DNA of 64,000 nucleotides. It comes from an uncultured Oscillospiraceae bacterium (GTDB lineage: Bacteria; Bacillota; Clostridia; Oscillospirales; Oscillospiraceae). The stretch covers positions 1-64,000 of the forward strand of contig CANQYW010000004.1 of NCBI GenBank assembly GCA_947628185.1, given 5' to 3'. The notes beneath the pieces were generated by a model, which did no database searches, had not been told where the DNA came from, and worked only from the letters and a program-made list of their open reading frames with translations. How positions within the stretch are numbered: the stretch's first letter is position 1; each line of letters begins with the position of its first letter. Both the position numbers and the translations under genes were made by a program. Of the stretch, positions 55,233 through 64,000 are shown piece after piece.

Positions 55233-58200
55233 TTGTACATAAAGGCACTGGAGCTGCGGGGATTCAAGTCCTTCCCGGAGCTTACCACGCTCAACTTTGA
55301 TAAGCCAATGACGGCCATAGTCGGCCCCAACGGGAGCGGTAAATCCAACATCGCGGACGCCCTGCAGTGGGTGATGGGCGAGCAGTCCACGAAGGCCCTT
55401 CGGGGCGGGAAGATGGAGGACGTTATCTTCGGCGGCACGGAGCGGCGTTCCCAGGTGGGATTCGCTCAAGTCTCCCTGACGCTTGATAACTCAGACCGCC
55501 GTCTCCCCGGCGACCTCGACGAGGTCCAGGTGACGCGGCGATATTACCGCTCAGGGGAGAGCGAGTACTTCATAAATAAGAAACCCGTGCGCCTCCGGGA
55601 CATAAATGAGCTCTTTATGGACACCGGCCTCGGGCGGGACGGCTACAGCATAATCGGCCAGGGCAAAATAGATTCCATCCTCTCCGCCAAGAGCACCGAC
55701 AGGCGGGAGATATTTGAGGAGGCCGCCGGGATATCCCGTTACCGGCACCGCAAGGAGGAGTCCGAGCACAAACTCCAACACGCGGAGGAGGATCTTACCC
55801 GGGTAAACGATAAGATATCAGAGCTCGAGCTCCAGGTGGAGCCCCTGAGGTGTCAGTCGGAGACCGCCAAACGCTACCTCATACTGAGGGACGAGCTCCG
55901 GGGGCTTGAGATATCCCTTTGGCTCTCCGACCTTGAGAACATCGGCGACCGGGAGAGGAAACTTCAGGAGGACGCCAAGTCCTCTCAGGAGGAGCTGGAG
56001 CGGGCGAGGGACGCCCTCCAACGGCTCTATGACTCCGGTGAGGAGTTCTCCCAGCGTATGCGGGAGAAGGACGTGGAGGCCGAGGCCGTCCGGGAGGACA
56101 TATCCAAGACAGAACTCAAGATAGCGGAGGAGGAGTCCGCCGCCGCCGTGCTGGAGGCGAACCTGGGCCACACCCGGGAGAGCGTGCAGCGTACCCGGGA
56201 GGAGCTTGAACTTCGTGAGGGGCAGAGCAAGGGCATACTCAGTCAAATAGAGGAGCGCACACTGCGCCTTAATGAGATATACGGGGAGCGCAAGGAGCTT
56301 GAGGAGGAATACCGCAAGCTTGAGGAGAGTCTAAAGACCATCTGTGCCGACGAGGGCGAGGGCGGGGATAGGCTCACGGAGCTCTCCGAGAGGGCCGCGG
56401 CCATCCAAAAGGAACTCTCCGAGAGGCGCGTGGAGCTATCCTCCGTGAAAGCCTCCCTTGCGGAGCTCGAGGAGCGGCGCCGGGACATCGAAAATGAACT
56501 CCACACCCAGACGGAAAAACTCGGCTCCTCAAAAGCGGAGGCCGAGGGGGTAAAATCGGAGCTTGGCGAGGCGGAGGAGGCCGTCAGATCCCTCAATAAC
56601 ATCCTGCGGGGATATAATTTGCGGGCCGAGGGGCTCCGCCGCAGGGCGGAGGAGCGGAACCAGCGTCTCACAGCCCTACAGGTGGAGGCCGGGAATCTAT
56701 CGTCCCGCCGCCAGATGCTAAGCGAGATGGAGCGGGAGTACGAGGGGTACTCAAAGGCCGTGAAGGTCGTCATGCGGGAGGCCTCCCGGGGCGTCCTCCG
56801 GGGCATACACGGCCCCGCTGGGGAGCTCATAAAGGCCGGGGATAAGTACGCCCTGGCCATAGAGACGGCCCTGGGCCCCGCCATGCAGAACATAATAGTC
56901 ACCAGCGAACAGGACGGCAAAAACGCCATAAACCTCTTAAAGCGCACGGAGGCCGGGCGGGTGACGTTCCTACCCATGTCTGTCATCCACGGGAACCGCC
57001 TCAATGAGCGGGGCCTCGAGGACGAGGAGGGTTTGGAGGGCCTCGCCATCGACCTTGTGACCTTCGACAAGAAATACAGGGACATCTACTTAAACCTCTT
57101 AGGCCGGACGGCCATAGCGGAGGACCTGGACAGCGCCATAGCCATCGCGCGCCGTCACGGCCACAGGTTCAAAATTGTCACCCTCGACGGCCAGACCGTG
57201 AACGCCGGCGGCAGTATGACGGGCGGCAGTGCCTCCCGCAACACGGGCATACTCTCCCGGGCCAATGAGCTGGAGAGCCTTAAAAAGCGCGAGGCGGAGG
57301 TGCGGCTGGCCCTTGAGACGGCCCAGAAGGAGAGCGCCGAGGGTCGCCGCACACTGGAGGCGGTGGAGCGGGAGCTCACACTCTCCTCCCAGGAACTGCG
57401 GGAGGCCGAAAACAGGGCCCTCGGCCTCTCCAATGAGTGCCGCCACTACGAGCTTTTGATCTCTTCAGTTGAGGAGCGGATAGCGGAGCTCACGGCGAGC
57501 CAAAAGTCATTCTCCGTGAGGTGCGGGGAGTGCAAGTCCCGGGCGTCCGAGTTGGAGGGGGAGATATCGTCCCTCGAGGCCGGGGGCAGTGAGATCGAGG
57601 ATGAGCTCTCCCGGCAGGGGGAACTTCGGGATAGGATTTCGCGGCGCCGCCTTGACGCGGAGCGCAGACAGGGCGAGATAAGAGAGCGGCGCGCCTCCTT
57701 GGAGGCCGAGAGTTTAGCGGTGAAAAACGCCATTGGTGAGCTCCAGTCCCTCCGGGAACAGTTCACCGGCGGTAGGGAGGCCCAGGAGCGGGCCATTCAG
57801 GAGCTCGAGGAGAGGTCTCGGGAGATCTGCCGCGAGATCGAGCTGCGCCGGGGACGGATCGCCGTCCTGAGGGAGGCCGCCGAGGCCGGCAAATCAAAAA
57901 TCGCCGGCATAACCGAGGCGAAACTTGCAATAGAGGCTCAGCGCGCCCGTGGGGACAAGCTACTGCAGGATAAGAATAATGAGCTTTTGAATCTCGAGCG
58001 CGTGGCCTCCCGGATCGAACAGCGCATACAGGCGGCCCAGATGGAGGAGAAACAGATAATCGACAAGCTCTGGGACAACTACGAGCTCTCCCGCTCCGAG
58101 GCTATCGCCCAGCGCATGGAGCTTGCAAGCGTCCAGGAGGCAAAGCGCCGCACGGTGGAACTGAGACGCGAGATGTCCTCCCTCGGCACGCCGAATCTGG

Positions 58201-58802
58201 GGTCCATTGAGGAGTTTGAGCGGGTGAATACGCGGTATGAGTACCTGACGGGCCAGCGGGACGATATTGAGAAATCCCGGAGGGAACTTTTGGGTATAAT
58301 AGGTGAGATAACCGGCAGTATGGAGACCATCTTCCGGGATGAGCTCACGAGGATAAACGAGAGCTTTCAGCAGACGTTCCTTGAGCTCTTCGGCGGCGGC
58401 AAGGCCGGGATCAGTCTCGAGGACCCGGAGGACGTTCTGGGCTCCGGCATTGAGATAAAAGTCCAGCCCCCGGGGAAGACGCTGAAGACCATAACGCTCC
58501 TCTCCGGCGGGGAGAAGGCGTTTGTGGCGATCGCGCTGTATTTTGCCATCTTAAAGGTCCGGCCCACGCCCTTCGTGGTGATGGACGAGATAGAGGCGGC
58601 GCTTGACGACGCGAACGTGGTGCGTGTCGCGGAATACATGCGGAAACTTTGCGGCAAGACGCAGTTTTTGATCATCACCCACCGGCGCGGCACTATGGAG
58701 GAGGCGGACGTCCTCTACGGCGTCACGATGCAGGAGAAGGGTGTCTCAAAGGTCCTGACAGTGGACCTTGAGGAGGCACAGAAGTCTATCATAAAGGAGT
58801 AG
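55233..58802 (+). CDS. smc: Chromosome segregation protein SMC
   Basis: 1189-residue ATPase that folds and separates chromosomes with ScpA and ScpB (encoded at 16-17.6 kb). N-terminal Walker A VGPNGSGKSNIADALQW, a long coiled coil, a hinge near residues 500-670 (GPAGELIKAGDKYALAIETALG), the second coil, then the signature LLSGGEKAFVAIAL and Walker B FVVMDEIEAALDD. The start is TTG 55233, 8 bases after AGGAG; the GTG at 55224 overlaps that site. ftsY follows at 10 bases. Confidence 0.97.
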   Translation: MYIKALELRGFKSFPELTTLNFDKPMTAIVGPNGSGKSNIADALQWVMGEQSTKALRGGKMEDVIFGGTERRSQVGFAQVSLTLDNSDRRLPGDLDEVQVTRRYYRSGESEYFINKKPVRLRDINELFMDTGLGRDGYSIIGQGKIDSILSAKSTDRREIFEEAAGISRYRHRKEESEHKLQHAEEDLTRVNDKISELELQVEPLRCQSETAKRYLILRDELRGLEISLWLSDLENIGDRERKLQEDAKSSQEELERARDALQRLYDSGEEFSQRMREKDVEAEAVREDISKTELKIAEEESAAAVLEANLGHTRESVQRTREELELREGQSKGILSQIEERTLRLNEIYGERKELEEEYRKLEESLKTICADEGEGGDRLTELSERAAAIQKELSERRVELSSVKASLAELEERRRDIENELHTQTEKLGSSKAEAEGVKSELGEAEEAVRSLNNILRGYNLRAEGLRRRAEERNQRLTALQVEAGNLSSRRQMLSEMEREYEGYSKAVKVVMREASRGVLRGIHGPAGELIKAGDKYALAIETALGPAMQNIIVTSEQDGKNAINLLKRTEAGRVTFLPMSVIHGNRLNERGLEDEEGLEGLAIDLVTFDKKYRDIYLNLLGRTAIAEDLDSAIAIARRHGHRFKIVTLDGQTVNAGGSMTGGSASRNTGILSRANELESLKKREAEVRLALETAQKESAEGRRTLEAVERELTLSSQELREAENRALGLSNECRHYELLISSVEERIAELTASQKSFSVRCGECKSRASELEGEISSLEAGGSEIEDELSRQGELRDRISRRRLDAERRQGEIRERRASLEAESLAVKNAIGELQSLREQFTGGREAQERAIQELEERSREICREIELRRGRIAVLREAAEAGKSKIAGITEAKLAIEAQRARGDKLLQDKNNELLNLERVASRIEQRIQAAQMEEKQIIDKLWDNYELSRSEAIAQRMELASVQEAKRRTVELRREMSSLGTPNLGSIEEFERVNTRYEYLTGQRDDIEKSRRELLGIIGEITGSMETIFRDELTRINESFQQTFLELFGGGKAGISLEDPEDVLGSGIEIKVQPPGKTLKTITLLSGGEKAFVAIALYFAILKVRPTPFVVMDEIEAALDDANVVRVAEYMRKLCGKTQFLIITHRRGTMEEADVLYGVTMQEKGVSKVLTVDLEEAQKSIIKE

Positions 58803-58812
58803 GAGGTTTCCA

Positions 58813-59718
58813 ATGGGATTTTTTGATAAAATAAAGGCGGGTCTTGCCAGGACGAAACAGAATATGACGAACCGCCTCAATAGCACCATCGCCTCATTCA
58901 CCGGGGAGAACGAGGAGTTTTACGAGGAGCTTGAGGAACTTTTAATAATGTCCGACGTGGGCGCCGAGGCCTCCATGGAGGCTGTGGATGAGCTGCGCGA
59001 CGTGGTGCGCGCCCGGGGACTCCGGGGCGGCGCCGAGCTGCGGGAGGCTTTAGCTGAGATCCTCACGAACATGTTGGGGGAGAACGAGGGGCTGAAACTC
59101 GAGACGAAACCCTCCATCATCCTCATGGTGGGCGTGAACGGGGTGGGGAAGACCACCACCATCGGCAAGCTGGCCATGGCCCTTGGTAACGAGGGGAAGA
59201 AGGTCCTCCTGGCCGCCGGGGATACGTTCCGGGCGGCAGCGGCTGAACAGCTATCCGTCTGGGCACAGCGCGCGGGGGCGGACTTTGTGCGCCACGAGGA
59301 GGGTTCCGACCCGGCGGCCGTGGTGTTTGACAGCATATCCGCCGCGAAGGCCAGGGGCGCGGACGTCATAATAGTGGACACCGCCGGACGTCTTCACAAT
59401 AAGTCGAACCTCATGAATGAGCTCAACAAGATAAGCCGGGTCATCGACCGGGAGCTCCCCTACGCCGACCGGGAGACACTTCTCGTCCTCGATGCCACCA
59501 CCGGTCAGAACGGACTTCTCCAGGCGGAGGAGTTTAAGAAGAGCGCGGGACTCACGGGTATAGTCCTCACGAAACTGGACGGCACCGCCAAGGGCGGGAT
59601 AGTCTTCGCCATCACCTCGAAACTCGGCGTGCCCGTGAAGTACGTGGGTGTGGGGGAGCAGGCGGACGACCTCATCCCCTTTGAACCAAAAGATTTTGCG
59701 GAGGAACTTCTCTCATGA
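58813..59718 (+). CDS. ftsY: Signal recognition particle receptor FtsY
   Basis: SRP receptor GTPase that docks ribosomes at the membrane. 301 residues; the acidic A domain is short, the N domain starts near residue 10, and the G domain has [24 protein letters not shown] and [16 protein letters not shown] lies seven bases upstream. ffh is not adjacent here. Confidence 0.97.
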   Translation: MGFFDKIKAGLARTKQNMTNRLNSTIASFTGENEEFYEELEELLIMSDVGAEASMEAVDELRDVVRARGLRGGAELREALAEILTNMLGENEGLKLETKPSIILMVGVNGVGKTTTIGKLAMALGNEGKKVLLAAGDTFRAAAAEQLSVWAQRAGADFVRHEEGSDPAAVVFDSISAAKARGADVIIVDTAGRLHNKSNLMNELNKISRVIDRELPYADRETLLVLDATTGQNGLLQAEEFKKSAGLTGIVLTKLDGTAKGGIVFAITSKLGVPVKYVGVGEQADDLIPFEPKDFAEELLS

Positions 59719-60317
59719 GACTCATATTTGCCACGAACAACAAAGATAAACTTCGCGAGGTGCGGGAGATACTCTCCCCCCTGGGGATCGAGGTCACATC
59801 CCAGAGTGAGGCCGGGTGCAGTTTTGAGGCGGAGGAGACCGGCAGCACGTTCACCGAGAACGCGCGCATAAAGGCCCGTGCCGCCATGGAGGCCACGGGA
59901 CTGCCGGCTGTGGCGGACGACTCCGGCATCGAGATAAACGCCCTGGACGGCGGCCCCGGGATATACTCCTCCCGCTACGGCTCCGGCAGGACCTACCGGG
60001 AGACGTGCCTCGAGCTCATTGACATCGTGGACACCTGCCAGGACCGGGGGGCGAGGTTCCGCTGCGCCGTGGTGTGCGTGTTCCCGGACGGCAGAGAGAT
60101 AACGGCGGAGGGCGTCATAGAGGGCGAGATCGGGCACGTATATGAGGGGGAGCACGGTTTTGGCTACGACCCCATATTCGTCCCGGAGGGATTTGAGCAC
60201 ACCATGGCGTGCCTTGAGGACGATGAGAAGAACGCCATCTCCCATCGGGGGCGGGCATTTAGAAATTTTGCCGAAAAGCTCCATATTTTTATGGAAAATG
60301 GCGAGACAAAGGAGTAG
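59715..60317 (+). CDS. rdgB: XTP/dITP diphosphatase
   Basis: Clears non-canonical purine nucleotides (XTP, dITP) from the pool. 200 residues with FATNNKDKLREVREIL at the start, ADDSGIEINALDGGPGIYSSRY, and GFGYDPIFVPEG and ISHRGRAF near the end. Overlaps ftsY by four bases. Confidence 0.96.
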   Translation: MRLIFATNNKDKLREVREILSPLGIEVTSQSEAGCSFEAEETGSTFTENARIKARAAMEATGLPAVADDSGIEINALDGGPGIYSSRYGSGRTYRETCLELIDIVDTCQDRGARFRCAVVCVFPDGREITAEGVIEGEIGHVYEGEHGFGYDPIFVPEGFEHTMACLEDDEKNAISHRGRAFRNFAEKLHIFMENGETKE

Positions 60318-60322
60318 AATAT

Positions 60323-60625
60323 ATGCTGACAAGCAAAGAGAGGGCGTATCTACGCAGTCAGGCGGCCTCGCTTGACCCGATAATCATGGTGGGCAAGGGC
60401 GGAGTCACCGAGAGCGTGGCGGCGGAGGCCGCCAACGCCCTGCGCACGAGGGAGCTCGTCAAGGGCCGGGTGCTGGAGAGTTCCCTCATGACCGCCCGAG
60501 AGGCCTGCGACGAGATAGCCGCCATGGTGGGCGCCGAGGGCGTCCAGGCCATCGGTTCAAAGTTTGTGCTGTACAAGGAAAACAGGGACCTCCCAGAGGA
60601 GAAGAGAATAAAACTAAAGAAGTAG
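60323..60625 (+). CDS. yhbY: YhbY family RNA-binding protein (CRM domain)
   Basis: 100 residues: LTSKERAYLRSQAASLDPIIMVGKGGVTES carries the GxxG loop (GKGG) of the CRM domain, which binds pre-ribosomal RNA. AAAGGAG precedes the ATG. Next to nadD as in many Firmicutes. Confidence 0.94.
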   Translation: MLTSKERAYLRSQAASLDPIIMVGKGGVTESVAAEAANALRTRELVKGRVLESSLMTAREACDEIAAMVGAEGVQAIGSKFVLYKENRDLPEEKRIKLKK

Positions 60626-60632
60626 GGATGCT

Positions 60633-61793
60633 ATGAAGATAGGCATTTTCGGCGGCACCTTCAACCCGCCCCATTTGGGCCATGTGGGCGCCGCACAGGA
60701 GGCCATTAAGGCGCTGAATCTTGATAAACTTCTCGTTATACCCGACGCCCTCCCGCCCCACAAGGCCCTGGCGGAGTCCTCGCCCTCGGCAGAGGAGAGG
60801 CTTAATATGACGAAACTCGCTTTTTCCGGCGTCAAAAAGGCGGAGGTATCCGATATGGAGATACGCCGCGGCGGGCCCAGCTACACCGTGGAGACGCTTA
60901 TTCGGGTGAAGAGCCGCTACCCCAACGCCACCCTCTACCTCCTCATGGGCACGGACATGCTGCTCATCTTTGAGGAGTGGCGGGAGTTCCGCACCATCAT
61001 CTCCATCGCGACCCTCGCGGTCTTCGCCCGCAGGGGCGGGGAGGACCGGAAAATCGCCCTCGCGGCGGATGCGCTGCGGAATAAGTATAATGCCTCCGTC
61101 ACCGTGATAGCGAGTCCCAAGGTCGATGTGTCCTCCTCAAAGATCCGGGAACTCCTGCCTCTGCGCCGGGGCCGGGAGGGACTATCTGACGCCGTCTACT
61201 CCGAGATAATAAAATACCGTCTCTACGGCGCGAAACCGGACTTCGTCTGGCTCAGAAAGAAGGCGTACGCCATGTTGGACGCCCGGCGGGTCCCGCATGT
61301 GGCCGGGTGCGAGGCGGAGGCCGTCAAGCTCGCCCGGCGCTGGGACGCCAACGAGGAGCAGGCCCGGGAGGCAGCAATCCTCCACGACATAACCAAGAAG
61401 GATAAATTGGAGGACCAGTTGCGGCTTTGCGATAAATATGGTATTATTCTCGATGAGATGGAGCGCGTAGAGGGAAAACTCCTGCACTCCAAGACCGGCG
61501 CCGGTATCGCCAAGTACGAGTTTGGCTGTGACGACGAGGTCTACGGAGCTATCTTCTGGCACACCACCGGCAAGGAGGACATGTCCCTGCTGGAGAAGGT
61601 GATATACATGGCGGACTATATCGAGCCCAACCGGGACTTTGAGGGCGTAGAGAAACTCCGCAAACTGGCATACACGAACTTAGATAGGGCCTTAGAGCTT
61701 GGTTTCAGAATGAGCATAGAGGATATGAGGGATAGGAACATCATCCCTCACGCCCGCACATTGGGGGCGCTAAAGTGGATCGCGAAAGGGTGA
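60633..61793 (+). CDS. nadD: NadD fused to YqeK (HD-domain hydrolase)
   Basis: 386 residues in two parts. Residues 1 to about 195 are nicotinate mononucleotide adenylyltransferase (GIFGGTFNPPHLGHV, SSSKIRELL), a step of NAD synthesis. Residues about 205-386 are a YqeK-type HD domain (HVAGCEAEAVKLARRW, AAILHDITKK), which in related enzymes cleaves Ap4A to ADP. These are separate adjacent genes in Bacillus; a fusion is seen in some Clostridia. There is no stop or frameshift between them. Confidence 0.94.
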   Translation: MKIGIFGGTFNPPHLGHVGAAQEAIKALNLDKLLVIPDALPPHKALAESSPSAEERLNMTKLAFSGVKKAEVSDMEIRRGGPSYTVETLIRVKSRYPNATLYLLMGTDMLLIFEEWREFRTIISIATLAVFARRGGEDRKIALAADALRNKYNASVTVIASPKVDVSSSKIRELLPLRRGREGLSDAVYSEIIKYRLYGAKPDFVWLRKKAYAMLDARRVPHVAGCEAEAVKLARRWDANEEQAREAAILHDITKKDKLEDQLRLCDKYGIILDEMERVEGKLLHSKTGAGIAKYEFGCDDEVYGAIFWHTTGKEDMSLLEKVIYMADYIEPNRDFEGVEKLRKLAYTNLDRALELGFRMSIEDMRDRNIIPHARTLGALKWIAKG

Positions 61794-61799
61794 TAAACC

Positions 61800-63260
61800 G
61801 TGAAATTATTCGGTAACAGCAAAAACGCGAAACATTCTGTGGGGCGCACTGAGCCCACGCCGTCGCGCGCTGACGATTGGCAGCCCGAGTCCGAGGACTG
61901 GGATATATCCGATATATCTATTGACTTCTCTGTCCCGGAGCCCTCAGACGGGGACCCGGAGGAGCATAGCACGTCGGAGCCCTTCTGGCATGATTTAGAT
62001 GATCCCGTTCCCCCCGCCCGGCGGGAGACGCCAGCGCGGGATGTTCGGAATGATCGGGATGAGCCGGAACCCCCGGCGCGGCGCGAGACGCCGGCCCCTC
62101 AGCCCGAGGCCCCAAAACGCCGCGAGACGAGGCCGGAACCGGCGCCGCAGCCCGCAAGGCGCGAGCCTCCGGCGGAGCGGGCCCCCGAGAAACCCAAAAA
62201 GCCGAAGAAAGAGAAGCGCGGTGCCCTGCCGCTCATCGGCAAGATACTGGTAGTCATTATCTGCATACTCCTCGTCCTCATCGCCGCCTTTGCCGCCTGG
62301 TTTGTCACCCAGGTGAAACCGCCTGAGCACACAGCGGGTCCCAATGAGCCGCTGCAGGTACCGAACACCCCCACGGACACAAATGACCCCGCTCAGAATG
62401 TGGGCGACAGCACCGGCGACCCCTCCTCCACCGGCAGCAATGAGAGGCATAAATATACCTTCCTCGCCGTGGGCATGGACGACGGCAACGGCAACACCGA
62501 CACCATAATGGTGGCCACCTTTGACACGGACAACTACACCCTGGACGTCCTCTCCATACCCAGGGACACCCTGGCCTACGTCAACGGGAAGTCCCGCCGC
62601 GTGAACACTCTCTATGCCCTGGGGGGCGCTGACGGGATACTTGACGGTATCGCCGATATGGTGGGTTACAGGCCGGATTTTTACGGTATAATCAATCTGA
62701 ACGCCTTTATAAAGCTCATTGACGGCATTGGCGGCGTGGATTACTATGTCCAGCAGGATATGGACTACGACGACCCCGCCCAGGACCTCTCCATCCACTT
62801 CACAAAGGGTATGCACCACCTCTACGGCCAGGAGGCCATGGAGTTTTGCCGCTTTAGGAAGGGCTACGCGGACCAGGACATCGGCCGCATACACGCCCAG
62901 CAGGACTTCCTCCTCACCGCCGCCAAGCAGATACTGGAGGAGTCCGATGAGCTCACTATAACGACGCTCGTGAGCATATTCATGAACGACGTGAAGACCG
63001 ACCTCACCGCCGGGGAGTGCACCTGGTTCGCCAAGGAGCTCCTGAAACTCGATTTTGAGAATATAAACTTCTACACCGTCCCCGGCAACTACAACGACTA
63101 CATCGACGGCAACAACTATGTCACCATCGACGTGGACGGACTGCTGGAGATAGTGAACGAGCATCTCAACCCCTTTGACGTCGACATAACCACCAGGAAC
63201 CTGGACATCCGCACCAGGGACGCGGACGGCGACGTCTATAACACCAGAGACAGATGGTGA
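61800..63260 (+). CDS. LytR-CpsA-Psr family wall glycopolymer transferase (first copy)
   Basis: 486 residues starting at GTG 61800 after AAAGGGTGA. A long Pro/Glu/Arg-rich cytosolic tail (about 1-135) with repeated PARRETPA-type units leads to one transmembrane helix (about 143-165), a Thr/Pro/Asn-rich spacer, and the LCP catalytic domain (from about 218). That domain shows the conserved MDDGNGNTDTIMVATF, SIPRDTLAYVNG and the Arg-containing EFCRFRKGYADQDIGR. LCP enzymes attach teichoic acid or capsule to peptidoglycan. A close paralogue follows. Confidence 0.93.
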   Translation: MKLFGNSKNAKHSVGRTEPTPSRADDWQPESEDWDISDISIDFSVPEPSDGDPEEHSTSEPFWHDLDDPVPPARRETPARDVRNDRDEPEPPARRETPAPQPEAPKRRETRPEPAPQPARREPPAERAPEKPKKPKKEKRGALPLIGKILVVIICILLVLIAAFAAWFVTQVKPPEHTAGPNEPLQVPNTPTDTNDPAQNVGDSTGDPSSTGSNERHKYTFLAVGMDDGNGNTDTIMVATFDTDNYTLDVLSIPRDTLAYVNGKSRRVNTLYALGGADGILDGIADMVGYRPDFYGIINLNAFIKLIDGIGGVDYYVQQDMDYDDPAQDLSIHFTKGMHHLYGQEAMEFCRFRKGYADQDIGRIHAQQDFLLTAAKQILEESDELTITTLVSIFMNDVKTDLTAGECTWFAKELLKLDFENINFYTVPGNYNDYIDGNNYVTIDVDGLLEIVNEHLNPFDVDITTRNLDIRTRDADGDVYNTRDRW

Positions 63261-63299
63261 CTCTTTTTCTCAGCACGAAAGGACAAGGGATAAGGATCA

Positions 63300-64000
63300 A
63301 TGAAACTATTCGGCAACAGCAATAAATCGACCCATCACGGCAGTTCCAGCAGTTACGGCTCCACGGGGGACCGAGCCGGCGCGTCCTCCCACAGCGGTTC
63401 CTCATCACACCGCCGCCGCAGACGCGGGGGCGGCCTCCCACTCATAGGCAAGATCTTGATCGTCCTCATCGCCATACTCGTGGCTGTTCTCGCCGCCCTC
63501 GTGGTGTGGTACACCACCCAGGTGAAACCTCCCGAGAGGGGCGGGGCGCTGAATGTCCCCACGATAACACCAAACAAACCGGCGGACACCACGCCGGAGG
63601 ACAATAATATCCCCGCCGAGCCCACCGACAGTGACACAGAGGACCCCGGTGAGCAGCGGGAGAGGAGCAAGTACACCTTCCTCGCGCTTGGTATGGACGA
63701 CGGCAACGGCAACACCGACACCATAATGGTGGCCACCTTTGACGCGGAGAACTACACCCTGGACGTCATATCCATCCCCAGGGACACCCTGGCGTATGTG
63801 GACGGCAAGTCAAGGCGCGTGAACACCCTCTACGCGCGCGGCGGAGCCGACGGCGCCCTTGACGGCATAGCGGACATGCTGGGCTACAGGCCGGATTTCT
63901 ACGGAATAATCAAGCTCAACGCCTTTATAAAGCTCATTGACGGCATCGGCGGCGTGGATTACTACGTCCAGCAGGATATGAATTACGACGACCCCGCCCA
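63300..64000 (+). CDS. LytR-CpsA-Psr family protein (second copy, cut by window edge)
   Basis: Opens at ATG 63300, after AGGACAAGGGATAAGG, and is open to the last base (233 codons seen). It starts MKLFGNSNKSTHH, like the first copy (MKLFGNSKNAKHS), has a short Ser/His/Arg-rich tail instead of the Pro/Glu one, a transmembrane helix (about 50-72) and a catalytic domain with MDDGNGNTDTIMVATFD and SIPRDTLAYVDGKSRRVNTLYA almost identical to copy one. A tandem duplication is evident. Confidence 0.93.
   Translation, partial: MKLFGNSNKSTHHGSSSSYGSTGDRAGASSHSGSSSHRRRRRGGGLPLIGKILIVLIAILVAVLAALVVWYTTQVKPPERGGALNVPTITPNKPADTTPEDNNIPAEPTDSDTEDPGEQRERSKYTFLALGMDDGNGNTDTIMVATFDAENYTLDVISIPRDTLAYVDGKSRRVNTLYARGGADGALDGIADMLGYRPDFYGIIKLNAFIKLIDGIGGVDYYVQQDMNYDDPA

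Noticed and set aside
61995-63164. 389-codon open frame on the minus strand
   Set aside because: Antisense shadow of the first LCP gene; composition of the translation is that of complement codons.

Overview
The window is a gene-dense, GC-rich stretch of a bacterial chromosome. It fits a spore-forming member of the Clostridia, and I infer a relative of the Oscillospiraceae. The evidence is: sporulation genes (sipL-like, yunB, gerW), the c-di-AMP pair cdaA-cdaR, remA, an IspH-ribosomal protein S1 fusion, a NadD-YqeK fusion, an HPr-less glycolytic pfkA, strong AGGAGG ribosome binding sites, and TTGxxx-17-TATAAT promoters. Nearly everything is on the + strand and almost all of it is core housekeeping. 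Several starts are TTG or GTG placed by a good Shine-Dalgarno; I moved many starts downstream of the longest reading frame for that reason.

Layout. 1-8.9 kb: a radical SAM gene cut by the left edge and its partner, pfkA, rplS, lepB, rbgA, rnhB, yraN, thrC, a minus-strand DUF1540 gene and a phosphoesterase. 9-17.6 kb: the proteostasis block tig-clpP-clpX-lon-engB, an M50 protease, scpA-scpB. 17.6-29 kb: DUF2953-gerW-dacF-rluB, an RpiR regulator, BaiN-like flavoprotein, cmk, plsC, ispH/S1, ispD-ispF, DUF3343 and a cysteine-desulfurase-like enzyme. 29-33.4 kb: cdaA-cdaR and a three-gene cassette of unknown role (DUF5685, J-domain, membrane protein). 33.4-45.3 kb: yicC-remA-gmk-rpoZ-priA-def-fmt-rsmB-rlmN-prpC-prkC-rsgA, the classic Firmicutes translation/signalling run. 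45.3-49.8 kb is the only accessory-looking part: sipL-like gene, a 38-residue Asn/Gln microprotein on the minus strand, yebC, an AT-rich minus-strand lipoprotein with an attenuator-like leader, a zinc-ribbon membrane protein and the RNase P RNA. 49.8-64 kb: murD, a methionine-gamma-lyase-like enzyme, yunB, ligA, smc-ftsY, rdgB, yhbY, nadD-yqeK and two tandem LytR-CpsA-Psr genes, the second cut by the right edge.

Most of the window needs no new biology. The most unusual items are the Asn/Gln microprotein, the lipoprotein leader with mutually exclusive hairpins, the internal start signal inside the ispH/S1 fusion, the hairpin that covers the dacF start, the four TTATGTNAAC repeats after thrC, and the DUF5685/J-domain cassette, whose Asp-rich motifs recall squalene/phytoene synthases. 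No tRNA, CRISPR array, prophage or intact insertion sequence was seen.
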